Shown here: positions 22,929 to 33,633 of the stretch, one piece after another
Numbering within the stretch: the first letter of the stretch is position 1
Layout of the letters: each line of letters opens with the position of its first letter
NCBI GenBank assembly: GCA_022453515.1
Contig: JAJNNY010000009.1
Span: 124,001 to 188,000 of the forward strand
Origin: Astrocystis sublimbata
Taxonomy: Eukaryota; Ascomycota; Sordariomycetes; Xylariales; Xylariaceae
DNA: 64,000 nucleotides
Reading direction: 5' to 3'
Notes under the pieces: model-generated
Database searches by the model: none
The model's input: only the letters and a program-made list of their open reading frames with translations
Told to the model about the DNA's origin: nothing
Made by a program: the position numbers and the translations under genes

Positions 22929-24047
22929 TCATATCTCGATCGTGATAGGTGGCTTATTTGTTAGTTTTCCAGAAGTCCCAGCCTGCATAGCCGCATTGAT
23001 GAAAACGCCACCATCGGCAACTCCACCCTGCCAGAACCACTGCCAGAGTATGGATTTGACAGCATGATACAAGATTTTCAGCACGTCGAGCCAGGCGGGA
23101 TTTGGAATCGCATCGAATATCGGACCCCTCCTCTTCCGCGACATGAGGTTCTCGTAATTTCTCTGACAATCATCCCAATATACAGGCTCGATACCTCGGC
23201 CCCAGTGGACGTGTCCGAAGATATGGACCTTGGGCTTCTTTCGCCATATCTCGCCTAGCAAGCCGGGGCAGCCAAGAGAGATGTCTCTATGAAGCATCTG
23301 CGAGATGTCAGCTGAGGCACAATAGAGTAGATGCCAGCGGGTGTTCATCATACCGGAGGTGTGTGAGTGACAAGCACATCGGTATCTAAAGGTATTGCGT
23401 CCCTCCACGGATGCTGGTCAATCGTGTATTGAAACCTACACCGGGATGCAATGAATTAGCAATCCTCTCAACTACGTCTCACCCAGCCTCTTTCACATCT
23501 ATAATAGGGGTATAACTAACGCATTATCTGGACCTCCGCATTGGGGTAGATCCGGAGCACCCCAGATATTCAGTCTTCTCCCCTTCTGGAACGTAAGGGT
23601 GACTGACTTGCGCTCAAGATAGTGGATGCCCTTCATATCAACAACTCGGTGGCCCAGCGTATCCTCTTCGTTGCGCGAGTTCAGATCGAACCAGCTGTCG
23701 TGGTTCCCGCACACGACGACCTTGTGCTGATGCGGCAGCGAGGCCAGCCAGTCAATCTGCTTCTGTATCGTCGATGCCTTGCCATCGTTGGTCATGTCCC
23801 CGCAGTGGATGAGCAGATCGCCGTACGGTACTTTCTGCACGATGGACTCGTGCGTGTCGGAGAGACATACGATCTTGATGGGATATCTGTTCTTGGGGGG
23901 CTTCACGGGATTCCCGCGCAGCCAGAGGATGATGGGGTAGAGAAAATAGATGAGGCCTTGGAGAGGAGACTCTAGGAACCAGTCAAGAGGTGTTCTTGGC
24001 TCCCATTTGATGCGTCGGCGAAGGCCGATTTTGGAGAGCAAACCCAT
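22929..24047 (-). CDS. Calcineurin-like metallophosphoesterase
   Basis: Three exons (24047-23521, 23435-23354, 23297-22929) encode 325 residues. All metal-binding signatures of the superfamily are present: SDTHE (D64, H66), CGDMTNDG (D84), CGNHD (N115, H116), VTHTPP (H200) and FGHVHWG (H232, H234). The layout resembles the 239FB/MPPED family, which hydrolyses phosphodiesters such as cyclic nucleotides in animals, but no substrate can be assigned here. A hydrophobic stretch at about residues 31-45 (GLIYFLYPIILWLRG) could anchor the protein to a membrane, leaving the catalytic part cytosolic. The first exon ends in the family's PQCGGPDNA. Intron 2 is only 56 bases. No operon-like partner; its promoter faces the TMEM16 gene. 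Confidence 0.9.
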
Positions 24048-24907
24048 CGTTTATAAGTACGCGATGATGAAGCTCGTCCTGGGTCAACAATTGATTGGGT
24101 TGGGTTGGGCCTCGGTTTAGTGAGAGGCTGGTGAGGCTAAAACCTCCAAGGCAAGCCTTAGTCAGATAATCAGTAAGAATTAATGACAAAAGGTTGGATT
24201 TCCATATTGGTATGCAGATGCCCTTTGTTGTCGTGAGGTATGTTGAGAAATGCCATGCCTATCACGGTCACCACGGTCTCCCCTAGTCGGCTCGATGGTC
24301 CCTTCCTCGCCTTCTCCAGAACGGCCTAGCCGCAGGATTGGCGTTGTGGGGCATAAGCTGGAGGCATCTACTACCTACTGATGTCATATCCAAGTGAGCC
24401 AAGCCAAGTAAGAGCTTGTTGGCCCATATAAATGATATCTCAAGTGCCAAGGTGAGGCTCACGGGCTGTCCATGTCCAGCCCAGGTGATCTCGAAGCCAA
24501 CGGCACAGTATTCCTTGACACCGATGTTGTCCAATCTCAAATTTCAACTACATATGTAGGAATATTTGGCGTTTATGGTAGTGGTCTCACTAGATGCCCC
24601 TGGCCCCTGGCAAGGTACCTACTGTAAGCGAGATGGTTGGTAGGTACATGTACTTGGGTAGGTACGACCTATATTAGTTCATATCGCGACATGCGACGGG
24701 AAGCAGTGGTTACCTTCACATTATTACAAGCACAACAGCGTTATTCTTCCAAGAAATCGAACTGAGCTTTCGGTATCTAGCGATTTCAAGTGTGGTGCAG
24801 TTGGGTCATTGTAGCTAACACAAGCAGTTCGATCAACATGAGGTTGTTGCAGACAGCTGGAGATGCCTAGGTATGCCTAATCCATATTTAGGGCAGAATT
24901 AGGGCTC

Positions 24908-24930
24908 TAGGTACCTAGGTAGGTACCTAA
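24908..24930. repeat. Double TAGGTACCTA palindrome
   Basis: TAGGTACCTA occurs at 24908-24917 and again at 24920-24929. It is the most regular copy of the motif that recurs upstream of several genes in this window. Confidence 0.8.
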
Positions 24931-25396
24931 GCATCGTCGTTCCAGCCCGCGCCAGCAACCCCGCCCTAAAATACGGCGGTACCGCTGCCGGTTATCTCAG
25001 TCAATAGGCCCACCTACCTGGTAAGGCTTGTGAGAGTTGTACCTATATGACGTTGTCGACTGCTGCCATTGCCGTCGCCAACCAGCTACCTAGATTTCAC
25101 TCCCTGTTTTCCACACACAACAAGCTGGAGGGCATTGTTTGTATTATCCATTATCCATTTCCAAATTCTACTATGTATATGTGTTAAATCTACCTAAGTT
25201 TCCCATCTTCATCTCCCTGTGCTCATTTTGGTGTGACCACTGACGACCTGCCCCTCCTCGCCTTGTATCACGTCACCTTGTACCAAGTATCCAGTTACGT
25301 GACCACCCCGCGTGCCCGCCTTGAGAATCCTGAAGCGAGCCGAATTGCGTGCCGCAATTTCCGGTCAACACACGCCTTCACATTAACAATCAGCAG

Positions 25397-25420
25397 CATT
25401 GGCATCGGCATTGGCATTGG
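25397..25420. repeat. CATTGG/CATCGG hexamer, four copies
   Basis: Four tandem hexamers end 60 bases before the TMEM16 start, so they probably lie in its 5' UTR or core promoter. Copy two differs by one base. Confidence 0.8.
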
Positions 25421-25480
25421 CAGATCTCCTGATATAATCGCCATTGGACAAGCAGCTCTACAGCTGCGACTTCGCCGAAC

Positions 25481-27901
25481 ATGAGCACTCTTCACGAGCT
25501 CACCACGGCTGATGGCGCCGACCTCGCAGAGCTCAAGTCGAACATGAACGTCGACTATGTCATCAGCTACCACATATCCGCCGACAAGGCTGAGGCTGAA
25601 GCTGGCTTCATTCAGCTCATCGAGGTTCTGACTAAGGTTGGTCTGGCCTCAGAGGTGCGACATGGCGACGGTTCCTCTGTGCTAGTATTCGTCAAAGTCG
25701 CCTCGAACGACTACCTTGCTTCTCAGATCTATAGAGAACGTCTTCAGGACTGGCTCTTTGGTGTGCGTACTACGGCACCCGAGAAAGACATCGGCAAGGC
25801 CTTTGAGATTGAGCCCGTCACTGAGGCTGAGCGATTACGCTTGGTCAATCTGCTTCTGACGAAGCCAAAAACCGAGGGCGGAGCTGGTATCACGCCCAGT
25901 GCCGGACAATGGAAGAACGTCACCTCCATCTTCCCTCTCCACGATCATGCCTTCAATACTATTTGGATTAAGAAATGGAGTACGAAATACTTCTTAGATG
26001 ATGAAGACCTGGACCGTATACGCGACAAATTTGGCGAGAGTGTAGCCTTTTACTTCGCCTTCTTACAGTCATATTTCGCTTTTCAATTTGCCCCCGCGGC
26101 CTTCGGAGTGGCTTCGTGGCTCATCCTCGGACACTATTCATGGCTCTTTGCCTTCGCCAACTCGCTCTGGTCTGTTGTTTTCTTCGAGTGGTGGAAGAAG
26201 AAGGAGATCGATCTAGCTGTGCAGTGGGGTGTTCGTAATGTCTCCCGCATCCAACATGCTCGAACCAAGTTCCAGTGGGATCACGAGGCGCCGGACCCAA
26301 TCACTGGTGAATTAGTCAAGCACTACTCACCTACCAAAAGACTGCAGACACAGCTGCTCCAGGTCCCATTTGCGTTAGCCTGTCTATTGGTATTGGGGGC
26401 ACTCTATGTGTTTTGCTTTAGCATTGAGATCTTTCTCACCCAAATTTATAACGGACCATTTAAGTCATACCTGGTACGTATTGTAATCATCCCCACGAAG
26501 GTTCCGAGCTAACAATTGGAAGACTTTCACGCCTACCATTATCCTAAGCGGTATACTACCAGTCCTATCGGCCTTACTGACCAAGTTTGCCGAGGTCCTG
26601 ACAGAGCGCGAGAACTACCAAACCAGCGATGGTAGGAACCCCGAGTCAACTTGGAAGTAGTCAGCTAACACATGCCCGCAGCCCATACAGCTAGCCTGAT
26701 CAGGAAAATCTTCATCCTCAACTTTATCACTTCATACACGCCCCTATTCCTCTCGGCTTTTGTGTACATGCCGTTTGGCAACTTGATGATGCCATATCTC
26801 GATGTCTTCAAAACCACGGCTCACAGATTCTATAACGATAAGTCGGTCACTGCTCAAGAGTTCCACATCAACCAAGATCGACTAAAGGGTCAGATGATCT
26901 ATTTCGCTGTTACGGCTCAGGTGGTCAATGTCGCTTTGGAATTCGTGGTACCTTATTTGAAGCAAATTGTGTTCAAGAAGGTCGAGAAAGTGCAGGCGAA
27001 GCGGTCAGCAAGCCAAGATGAAAGCCATATCCAGGACCCTCCTGAAGAGCGCAAATTCTTGCAGAGAGTTCGTGACGAAGCCAAGCTAGGCGTCTACGAC
27101 GTTGCTGTCGACTATCGCGAGATGATTGTCCAGTTTGGCTATTTGTCCCTTTTCTCATCTATCTGGCCGCTAACACCCTTGTCGTTCTTGATCAACAACT
27201 GGATTGAGCTCCGATCTGACGCGATGAAGATCGCGATGAGTTGTCAGCGCCCAATTCCGTGGAGATCCGATTCAATTGGTCCTTGGCTGAGCTCCTTGGG
27301 GTTCCTATCATGGGCTGGAAGTCTTGTCAGCGCCGCTCTCGTGTTCCTCTTCAGTGGCGAAGATGGTGGGCCAAACGGCGATCCATCCAATGTCAATGTT
27401 GTTGGCCTCTTGGTAGCAATACTCGTATCGGAACACGTATATCTAGGCATCCAATTTATTGTCAGGTACACCCTCAACCAGATGGACAGTCCAGGTCTCC
27501 AGAAAGAGAAGAAGGAGAGATTCGCCATGCGGAAGCAACTTTTGGAGGAAACCTTCGGGCCCGATGCCATGGAAGCAGCCGTGCCACCCACCTCAAGGAC
27601 AGGAGAGAAGATAACGCTGGCGGCGCTTGAAGAAGAAGCTCGGAAACTATCGACGACTGGCGGTAACTCTCCGGAGCAGATGTAAGTTATGAAGTACATG
27701 GTATTGTTCAACACGGCTGACGTCCCTTTCAGATTTTGGCTTCGCCAGCAAGGCATGGATGAGACGCTCGCGATCGGACGAAAACTCATCACCAGTGCCA
27801 AGCCGCAAGAGAAATGGGATGCGATGAAGGCGACGTTTGAGACGGTAGAAGAAGCGGTAGTTGACGAGCTATTATCCAGTATTTTAAGTTTGACTGACTA
27901 A
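25481..27901 (+). CDS. TMEM16/anoctamin family membrane protein (IST2-like)
   Basis: Four exons (25481-26473, 26523-26631, 26682-27681, 27733-27901) encode 756 residues. The sequence follows the fungal TMEM16 group that contains the Nectria and Aspergillus lipid scramblases (for example VAFYFAFLQSYF, WSVVFFEWWKKKEIDLAVQWG, NNWIELRSDAMKI). An N-terminal cytosolic ferredoxin-like domain (about 25-165) precedes ten membrane helices. The calcium-site residues known from the Nectria protein are all kept: N450 and E454 in helix 6, D511 and E514 in DYREM, E543 and D547 in WIELRSD. A calcium-activated scramblase is therefore the best guess. Yeast Ist2, a distant relative, tethers ER to plasma membrane; the long basic tail it uses is absent here. 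C-terminus is a charged helix. Confidence 0.93.
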
Positions 27902-28594
27902 CATGTTGAAAGGGCCAAAAAACGGAGCACAAGAAGTAGAGGGGGGAAATGGTCTATAACTCGAGCAGGCCTGCCAGCTACCTAATGACGCGTCTGTAAC
28001 GGCATGCGTAGCTGTTATGTTCTTCTTGCGACTGCTATTTGCGCCTTGCTTGCTCTGTACTCTGCTCTGCTTGTTGATTTTGTGCTCTGCTGAATGCGAA
28101 TTGAATTTGTGTCTTGCTTGTTTCGAGCCGCGCTTTGCTAAATTTTGAGGTAGGTATGGAACCCTTGTGGTCGTATGAGGGGGCAACGTTGGTAATAAAA
28201 ATGGTCATGAGGTTTACGGTAATGGAAAGGAATATATACGTTTCAATCTAGGTTTCTCACATCTTTCATGTGCTCATTATCCCACCCATTCGACTTTCGC
28301 CCAACTTGGTTTCTACGCTACTTGTCGAATGAAACCAAGTTGTTGCTAATTACCATTTATCAAGACTCATCCAATTCCAACCTCAATGATGAGGTAAAGG
28401 GAGCTTGTGTGATGTAAAGCTGCATGTGAATACTAATTTCGACAAGTACTAGTTTTTGAGTTCTTGCTTTTGAAAAATTGTTATCATTCAAATCGTTAAC
28501 TCCTACTATAATAGGGTATATATAAAACAAATAGGAAAATCACAGCACCTGACATTAGCTTCGCTCACACATCCACAACCCTTACCAGTATTCA
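27902..28594. other. Convergent intergenic, TMEM16 to GH16-WSC gene
   Basis: 3' flanks of two converging genes, AT-rich from about 28200. No coding signal. Confidence 0.55.
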
Positions 28595-31369
28595 TTACAA
28601 GACAATGCCAACCCAAAAGACAGCAAACCAAAGCGCAACACCAAGCCCAAGTGTCTGCAATAAGCCCATAGTGGTAGCAGCGGCCGTACCAGCTACGGGA
28701 TAGTCACCCGCGGCACCAGAATGCCCGTAGCCGCCGTTCGAGTAGTCGCCAGCACCGGTAGGCGTGGAAAGAGGGACGGGGACGGCAGTGATGGTCAAGA
28801 CATGGTCACCTGCTATGCCGGCGACGACGGCAGCGGGGACAGTGAGGGTGACGGTGCTCTCGCCGTGGGCACCACAGGCATCGCAGGTCTCGGTGCACGT
28901 CGCCATGGGCACCTCGGCCGTGGTGATGGTGGGAGTGTACGACTCGCACGGCTGCTCCAGGGTCATGGTGGTGCGGTACTCGAGCACATCAAGCGTGGCC
29001 GGGTCTGAGGCGCAGATGGTCGTGTACGTCACTGTGACAGTGGTCGTGACAGCGGGGGACTCGTGCTCGTAGCCATATCCTCCATAAGTCCCTGTCGGGT
29101 CCACGGTGCCGGTCGCGCCATGGTATGGGGTCATGGTGGTCCAGGGCCCTTCATTCTTTCCTTCGGCATGTCCGCCGCTCATGGAAGATCCCTCACCTTT
29201 GCCGTTGAAGTTGCCGTGTCCTCCTTGGGAGTGCATCGATCCATCCTCCATGCCGCCTTTGGGGTGGTCGACTGTGATCTCGTGGAACGGGTTCCCACCC
29301 TTGCCGGGCGCGCCGGGTGGCGGGACGATGTTGTCGGCGAAGTTGCCGTAGACCGTGAGGAGGATGTCGCTGGGGGCATCTCGGGGCAAGAGGGTGTTCA
29401 CGCGGAGGTTGGGCCGTGGCAGGCTGGCCAATGTCACGTTGTGGATGTTGTGGAAGCCAGTCGTGTTGTGGAATCTAGTCGAGTTTGTCGGGGCCAGGGC
29501 TACGTGGGCAGGAGAGGTCTTGCCGCCGCAGATCTGGTCTGGGTTTCCGGCACACGGGGTATTGCACTTCTCATGGGCAACGGCGGCGGCGTCTCTGAGG
29601 GTGTCGGCGCAGTAGCATGTGCTATAGTGGTTTCACTGTTAGTATATTTTCTTGTCTGGAAGGCATAGGAGATAAGGGGCGAGGGGCAACGGACTCAGCA
29701 TATACACCAGCAAACTTGCGTCCTCCGCAGGCGTCCACGCAGGACTTGGTATCCATCGTCGGGGCGGTGGCGATTGGCGAGAAAGACTTGAAGCTACTGT
29801 GTGATCCGAAGCAGCCGAGGAGCGCCCACCCGTTGATCGCTGAAGGATTGGCAAACATTCCACCGGCTCGGAAGGGCTCAGATATCGCATGTGGCATCCC
29901 GGTAGCCAGGGCCGGATCGGCGATTCTGGCACCCGTTCCAGCTGGCGCATCTGTGGGAACGGCATGAACTGTGACGGTTCGTGTTCTGTTCGCAATCACA
30001 GTACCGTTGTGGAAGAATGCGGGTCGTGTAGCAGCAGGGACAGGAGGGAATGACAGAGTGTTGTTCCTCAGATGTGGGAATAGGGTGGCATTGTTGGCAG
30101 TAGCATTGCTTGGGAGGGTGCCGTTGCCGAAGGGAGCTACTAAGGTGTTGGTGGCGTGCACTGGCTTCTTGTAGATGTCGATGTAGTTGATCTCCCAGAA
30201 AGCGTTGGCGAAGCTGCTGGGGCTGCTGGCCACGAATTCTTCGCAGGTGGGCGCAAGCTCGTTGCAGGAGTCAGCCATGCCCCAGATGTCACCGGCATAT
30301 GCGCCGCAGAAGTTCTAATCAACATTATGTTAGAGACGGAATAATCAGTATCAGGAGAGAGCTTTGGTTCTTACGGTGTTGATGACGAGACTCATGTTCC
30401 AGAAGTGAGATTTGGCGTCACAAGATGATCCGCCGAAACGAGCTTGCGGAGGCCCCCAGGTAGAAGGGTCGGGCGTGGTCATGGGTGCGGTTTTAATGTC
30501 TTCGGGAATGGAAGCGCGTGCGAAATGCCATATCTTGATGTCCTCGGCGTCCCACTCCATTGCATATACACCACCTCCGACGGCGTTGAAAGCATCGCCA
30601 TATGTGGCGATGTCGGATGGGGGTGCCACGTAATTGCAGCCGATGTTGCCAGGCTACACGGTTTCATGTCAGTTGAAATATCTTATATGGAAGGCGGTCC
30701 TCGGCACTTACTCTGAACGAACAATCAGTTGTTCCCTGAACTCCACCAAAGTTTGCCCCTGGCGCATGACATCCGGTTGTGCTGTACTCGTTCAGAAACT
30801 GGTTCATATAATGACATGTTGTTTGTAAGTAAAACTCACGTGTGAGCGGAATACAAGTTCCTCTCTGCGGTGTTAGCGCCCTCGATGATATCGATCTCTC
30901 CTCCAGTGTACCAAGGCTTGCCATTGTCGACATCGTTGAAAGCCCAGACTACCCAGCGGTTAATCCATGTTCAAGTACATAGTGGCACTGTTCAACTTAC
31001 ATGCGGGCCAAGTGCCACAAGTCGAACCAGGCATATGAGCAAAGTCCGCGATGACGAGCCCATAGTTGAAAGCGTCGTTGCTGGTGAGCCTAACGCTAGG
31101 ACGGCCCTTGTCACTCGTCGAGTAGGTGGTGATTGAGTCAACGCCAAGCTTTACTCGGTTGAACTCGTCAACAGAGACGAGGTTGCTGGCTATAGCATCT
31201 TCCTTGCTCTTGTAACTTGTACGATGTTAGTCAGATATCATGGTGAGCCACACTCGAGGGGTTGGGATACTTACTCGACAAATCCATTGTTTGGTTCCGC
31301 GCCTGTGAAAAAGTGAAAACTATCCAGAAGGCCTTGGCCGGCATAGTGCGTTGAAAGAGAGTACGCCAT
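28595..31369 (-). CDS. GH16-type glucanase domain with WSC domain and hydrophobic tail
   Basis: Seven exons (31369-31275, 31215-31001, 30948-30840, 30781-30712, 30653-30375, 30314-29695, 29621-28595) encode 804 residues. Residues 1 to about 300 are a laminarinase-like GH16 fold with the catalytic ExDxxE motif intact (E121, D123, E126 in GGEIDIIEG). A WSC carbohydrate-binding domain follows (about 419-505; GCFGSH, SCVDACGGRKFAGVY, CYCADTL, CGGK). Then comes a Gly/His/Ser-rich and Thr/Val-rich stalk ending in a hydrophobic C-terminus (GLGVALWFAVFWVGIVL) like a GPI-attachment signal. Oddly, the first exon starts MAYSLSTHYAGQGLL with no signal peptide, and the preceding frame has a stop without a usable acceptor. 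Intron 6 uses an unusual GTCCGT donor, but has ACTAAC branch and CTATAG acceptor. Likely acts on beta-glucan at the wall if it is secreted. Confidence 0.85.
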
Positions 31370-33633
31370 TTTGGCAAAATGTTTAATGAAGAACAAAGAG
31401 AGATAGAATCAGAATCAAGGAGTGACTATAAAAGGGGGTTAATGAGAGTGCGACCTTTCGGCCAAGGAGTGACTACTATCTAACTTGACAAGGAACCTGA
31501 TGAACTGAAAACGGGAACAACATCCAGACGAGCGCTGGGTGTTGTATTTGAATGCATTTGTTTTCGTCGCATCATCATTTTGACAAGATCGAATGCCGCC
31601 TACGGCACGCAACAGTTAGGTTGAGGAATGTCAAGAATATCTTGTATTTCTGATGGCCCATGCCTACGCGGGTGAGACACAACGGGCGATCTGTTATGGA
31701 TCAGGTACATTTGTCTATGGACTGGGGCTGTCTCAGATGTCCGAAGCGAATGTCAACATGCATTGTCAGGCACAGAATTTGACACAATAAAAGCACGCGT
31801 GAGGTCCTATAGCAGTGGGGCGTGGTCTGAATGCAGAAATCGTATAGATCTGAGTCGCCAGCCTGAGGTGTGGACGGCAATCGGAGCAGTCTGGCTGTGG
31901 ACTGCACTTCCCAAATTTATGGCAACATTCCTCAAGCGTGGCGATGATATTGTGTTTACGTTGATTGACGGGACCATCGCATATTTGTGTGCCGAGATTG
32001 GAGGCCATTACTGCGATGCCCGTTCAGGGTCCAATTGCTCCAAACACCCGCATTGCTGGGTGTTCCAATAGAGTCTGAGAATGATATTTAGATTTTGCAA
32101 GGATAATAGGAATCACTGACTTGTTGCCCAGGCGTTTTGGTGTTCTAGATCACATCGCATTCACCATGCAAGATAACATCGACGTCGGCGTGATTGCATG
32201 GGCGTAGTAAGTGGATTGATCAATCATACATAGTATATAGACCAACAACGCCTTGGCCCAATAGACAGACTACTGCCCCTGAGATACGGACTCGAAGACC
32301 GGCACTTCATCTTATTTTTTCTTCTCCACAGACTCAAGGCTCAATTCCACTTAGTTCTTCCACTAGACTCTAATAGAGGTTGTCGCGGCTCTTTTTCACT
32401 CGAAGCGCATGCAACATGAGAAATTGACTAACCTAGGTAAGCTCCAAGTACCTGTAGAGCCTCATGCAGGTGAGTGCCTAAAGTATGTCCTACTTCTTAG
32501 CTGCAAGCATTGAATGGATGGAACATGGCCAAATCCCAGTACCAGCAGATATATGCGTACATCTTATGGCCTGCTGTAGGCTGCGCGTGGTGTGGCCGGG
32601 TATGCATCTCCATGACTCCGGTGGTAGCTAACCGAGTCGGAAGATGGATGCATTTGTAGATGTGTGGGAGCCATTCGAGGCCATTGGCGTTCCAGGGGCA
32701 TGACATATGCATATGACAATTCACATGTGAAAGGCCGGTGGCGGGGGAGCTGTGGCTCGTTCAAGATCCCAAGCCTCAAAGCTGTTGTTCAAGCCACGCT
32801 CCTGGCCGCGCTCCACACTCAATGCAAGACGATCCCGTTGCCCCGGACAGTCCGGGGTCGGTGACGTCCTTTGGCCCTTCTTGGACGCTTTAGGTCCACT
32901 ACCTACTACCTAAGCGTAGATAGAGCGCGGACAGCGCGGCTAGTGCAATATTTACCTACTCACTACACCTATTTAAATTGATAGATGCAAGCTAGCTGGG
33001 ACGGCACTGTGCAGGAGTGCCCCTGCTCAAGTCTTGGCAAAGGCTGGCGACACTGTGGGGGATTACCCACCAAGATTCTACCTCGGCATCGAAGAGGCAT
33101 TGACTGCTACCGAGTCGAGCTACCGACAACCGAGTCGGCATCTTCCATGCTCGTAATGATTAATTAAGGACAGACAGAGACTGTCGGCGCGCTGGACGTG
33201 TCAAGCAAGTTCCAAGCAATTTTTCCACAGAAACCTGTGTGACTTTTATTTGTTGCTTTCTTACAGTAATTTGACGCATTTATTCAACTGTAGGTACGAT
33301 CTACCCATCCATCGTATACTCAGTAAGTCTGCCAGGCACCGCACTGTACTGCACTACATACCGCATACACATAGTACGAGTACGTACATATGCGACATAG
33401 CTGAGGTGGGTTAGGTTACCATTACCTACCTGGTCTTGTGAGCAGCCGAAGACTGCACCTGGCAAGCAGCATCCGCGGCACCTTTCGCATCCCACCTAGA
33501 CCTAGGCATCGTCAAGCGACCCATAACGATACACACTTCCACTTCCCTGACGCTGCCCGCTATAGTAGATCGGTCCACACTCCTTCGCTGCCTCTTCTGC
33601 TTCTCTCCCTTTTCTCTTCATCAATAGCCTGCG
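31370..33633. other. Divergent intergenic, GH16-WSC and carnitine acetyltransferase
   Basis: Contains both promoters. An open frame at 31763-32071 has no family features and is not called. TACCTA-type words occur around 32900 and 33420. A pyrimidine-rich stretch at about 33585-33625 precedes the acetyltransferase start. Confidence 0.55.

Larger units (their letters stand above)
24048..25480. promoter_or_regulatory. Divergent intergenic, phosphoesterase and TMEM16
   Basis: Holds both promoters. It has a strong cluster of TAGGTA-type palindromes between about 24600 and 25030, with two TAGGTACCTA copies inside 24908-24930. No coding signal was found; the 5' part has frequent stops. Confidence 0.55.

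Noticed and set aside
30790..30840. Nearer acceptor (ACCAG) in intron 3 of the GH16-WSC gene
   Set aside because: It puts a stop codon in frame; the GTACAG acceptor at 30782-30784 keeps the frame and the conserved sequence.
31763..32071. 102-codon open frame upstream of the GH16-WSC gene
   Set aside because: Sits in a promoter region, has no similarity I recognise and no exon partners.
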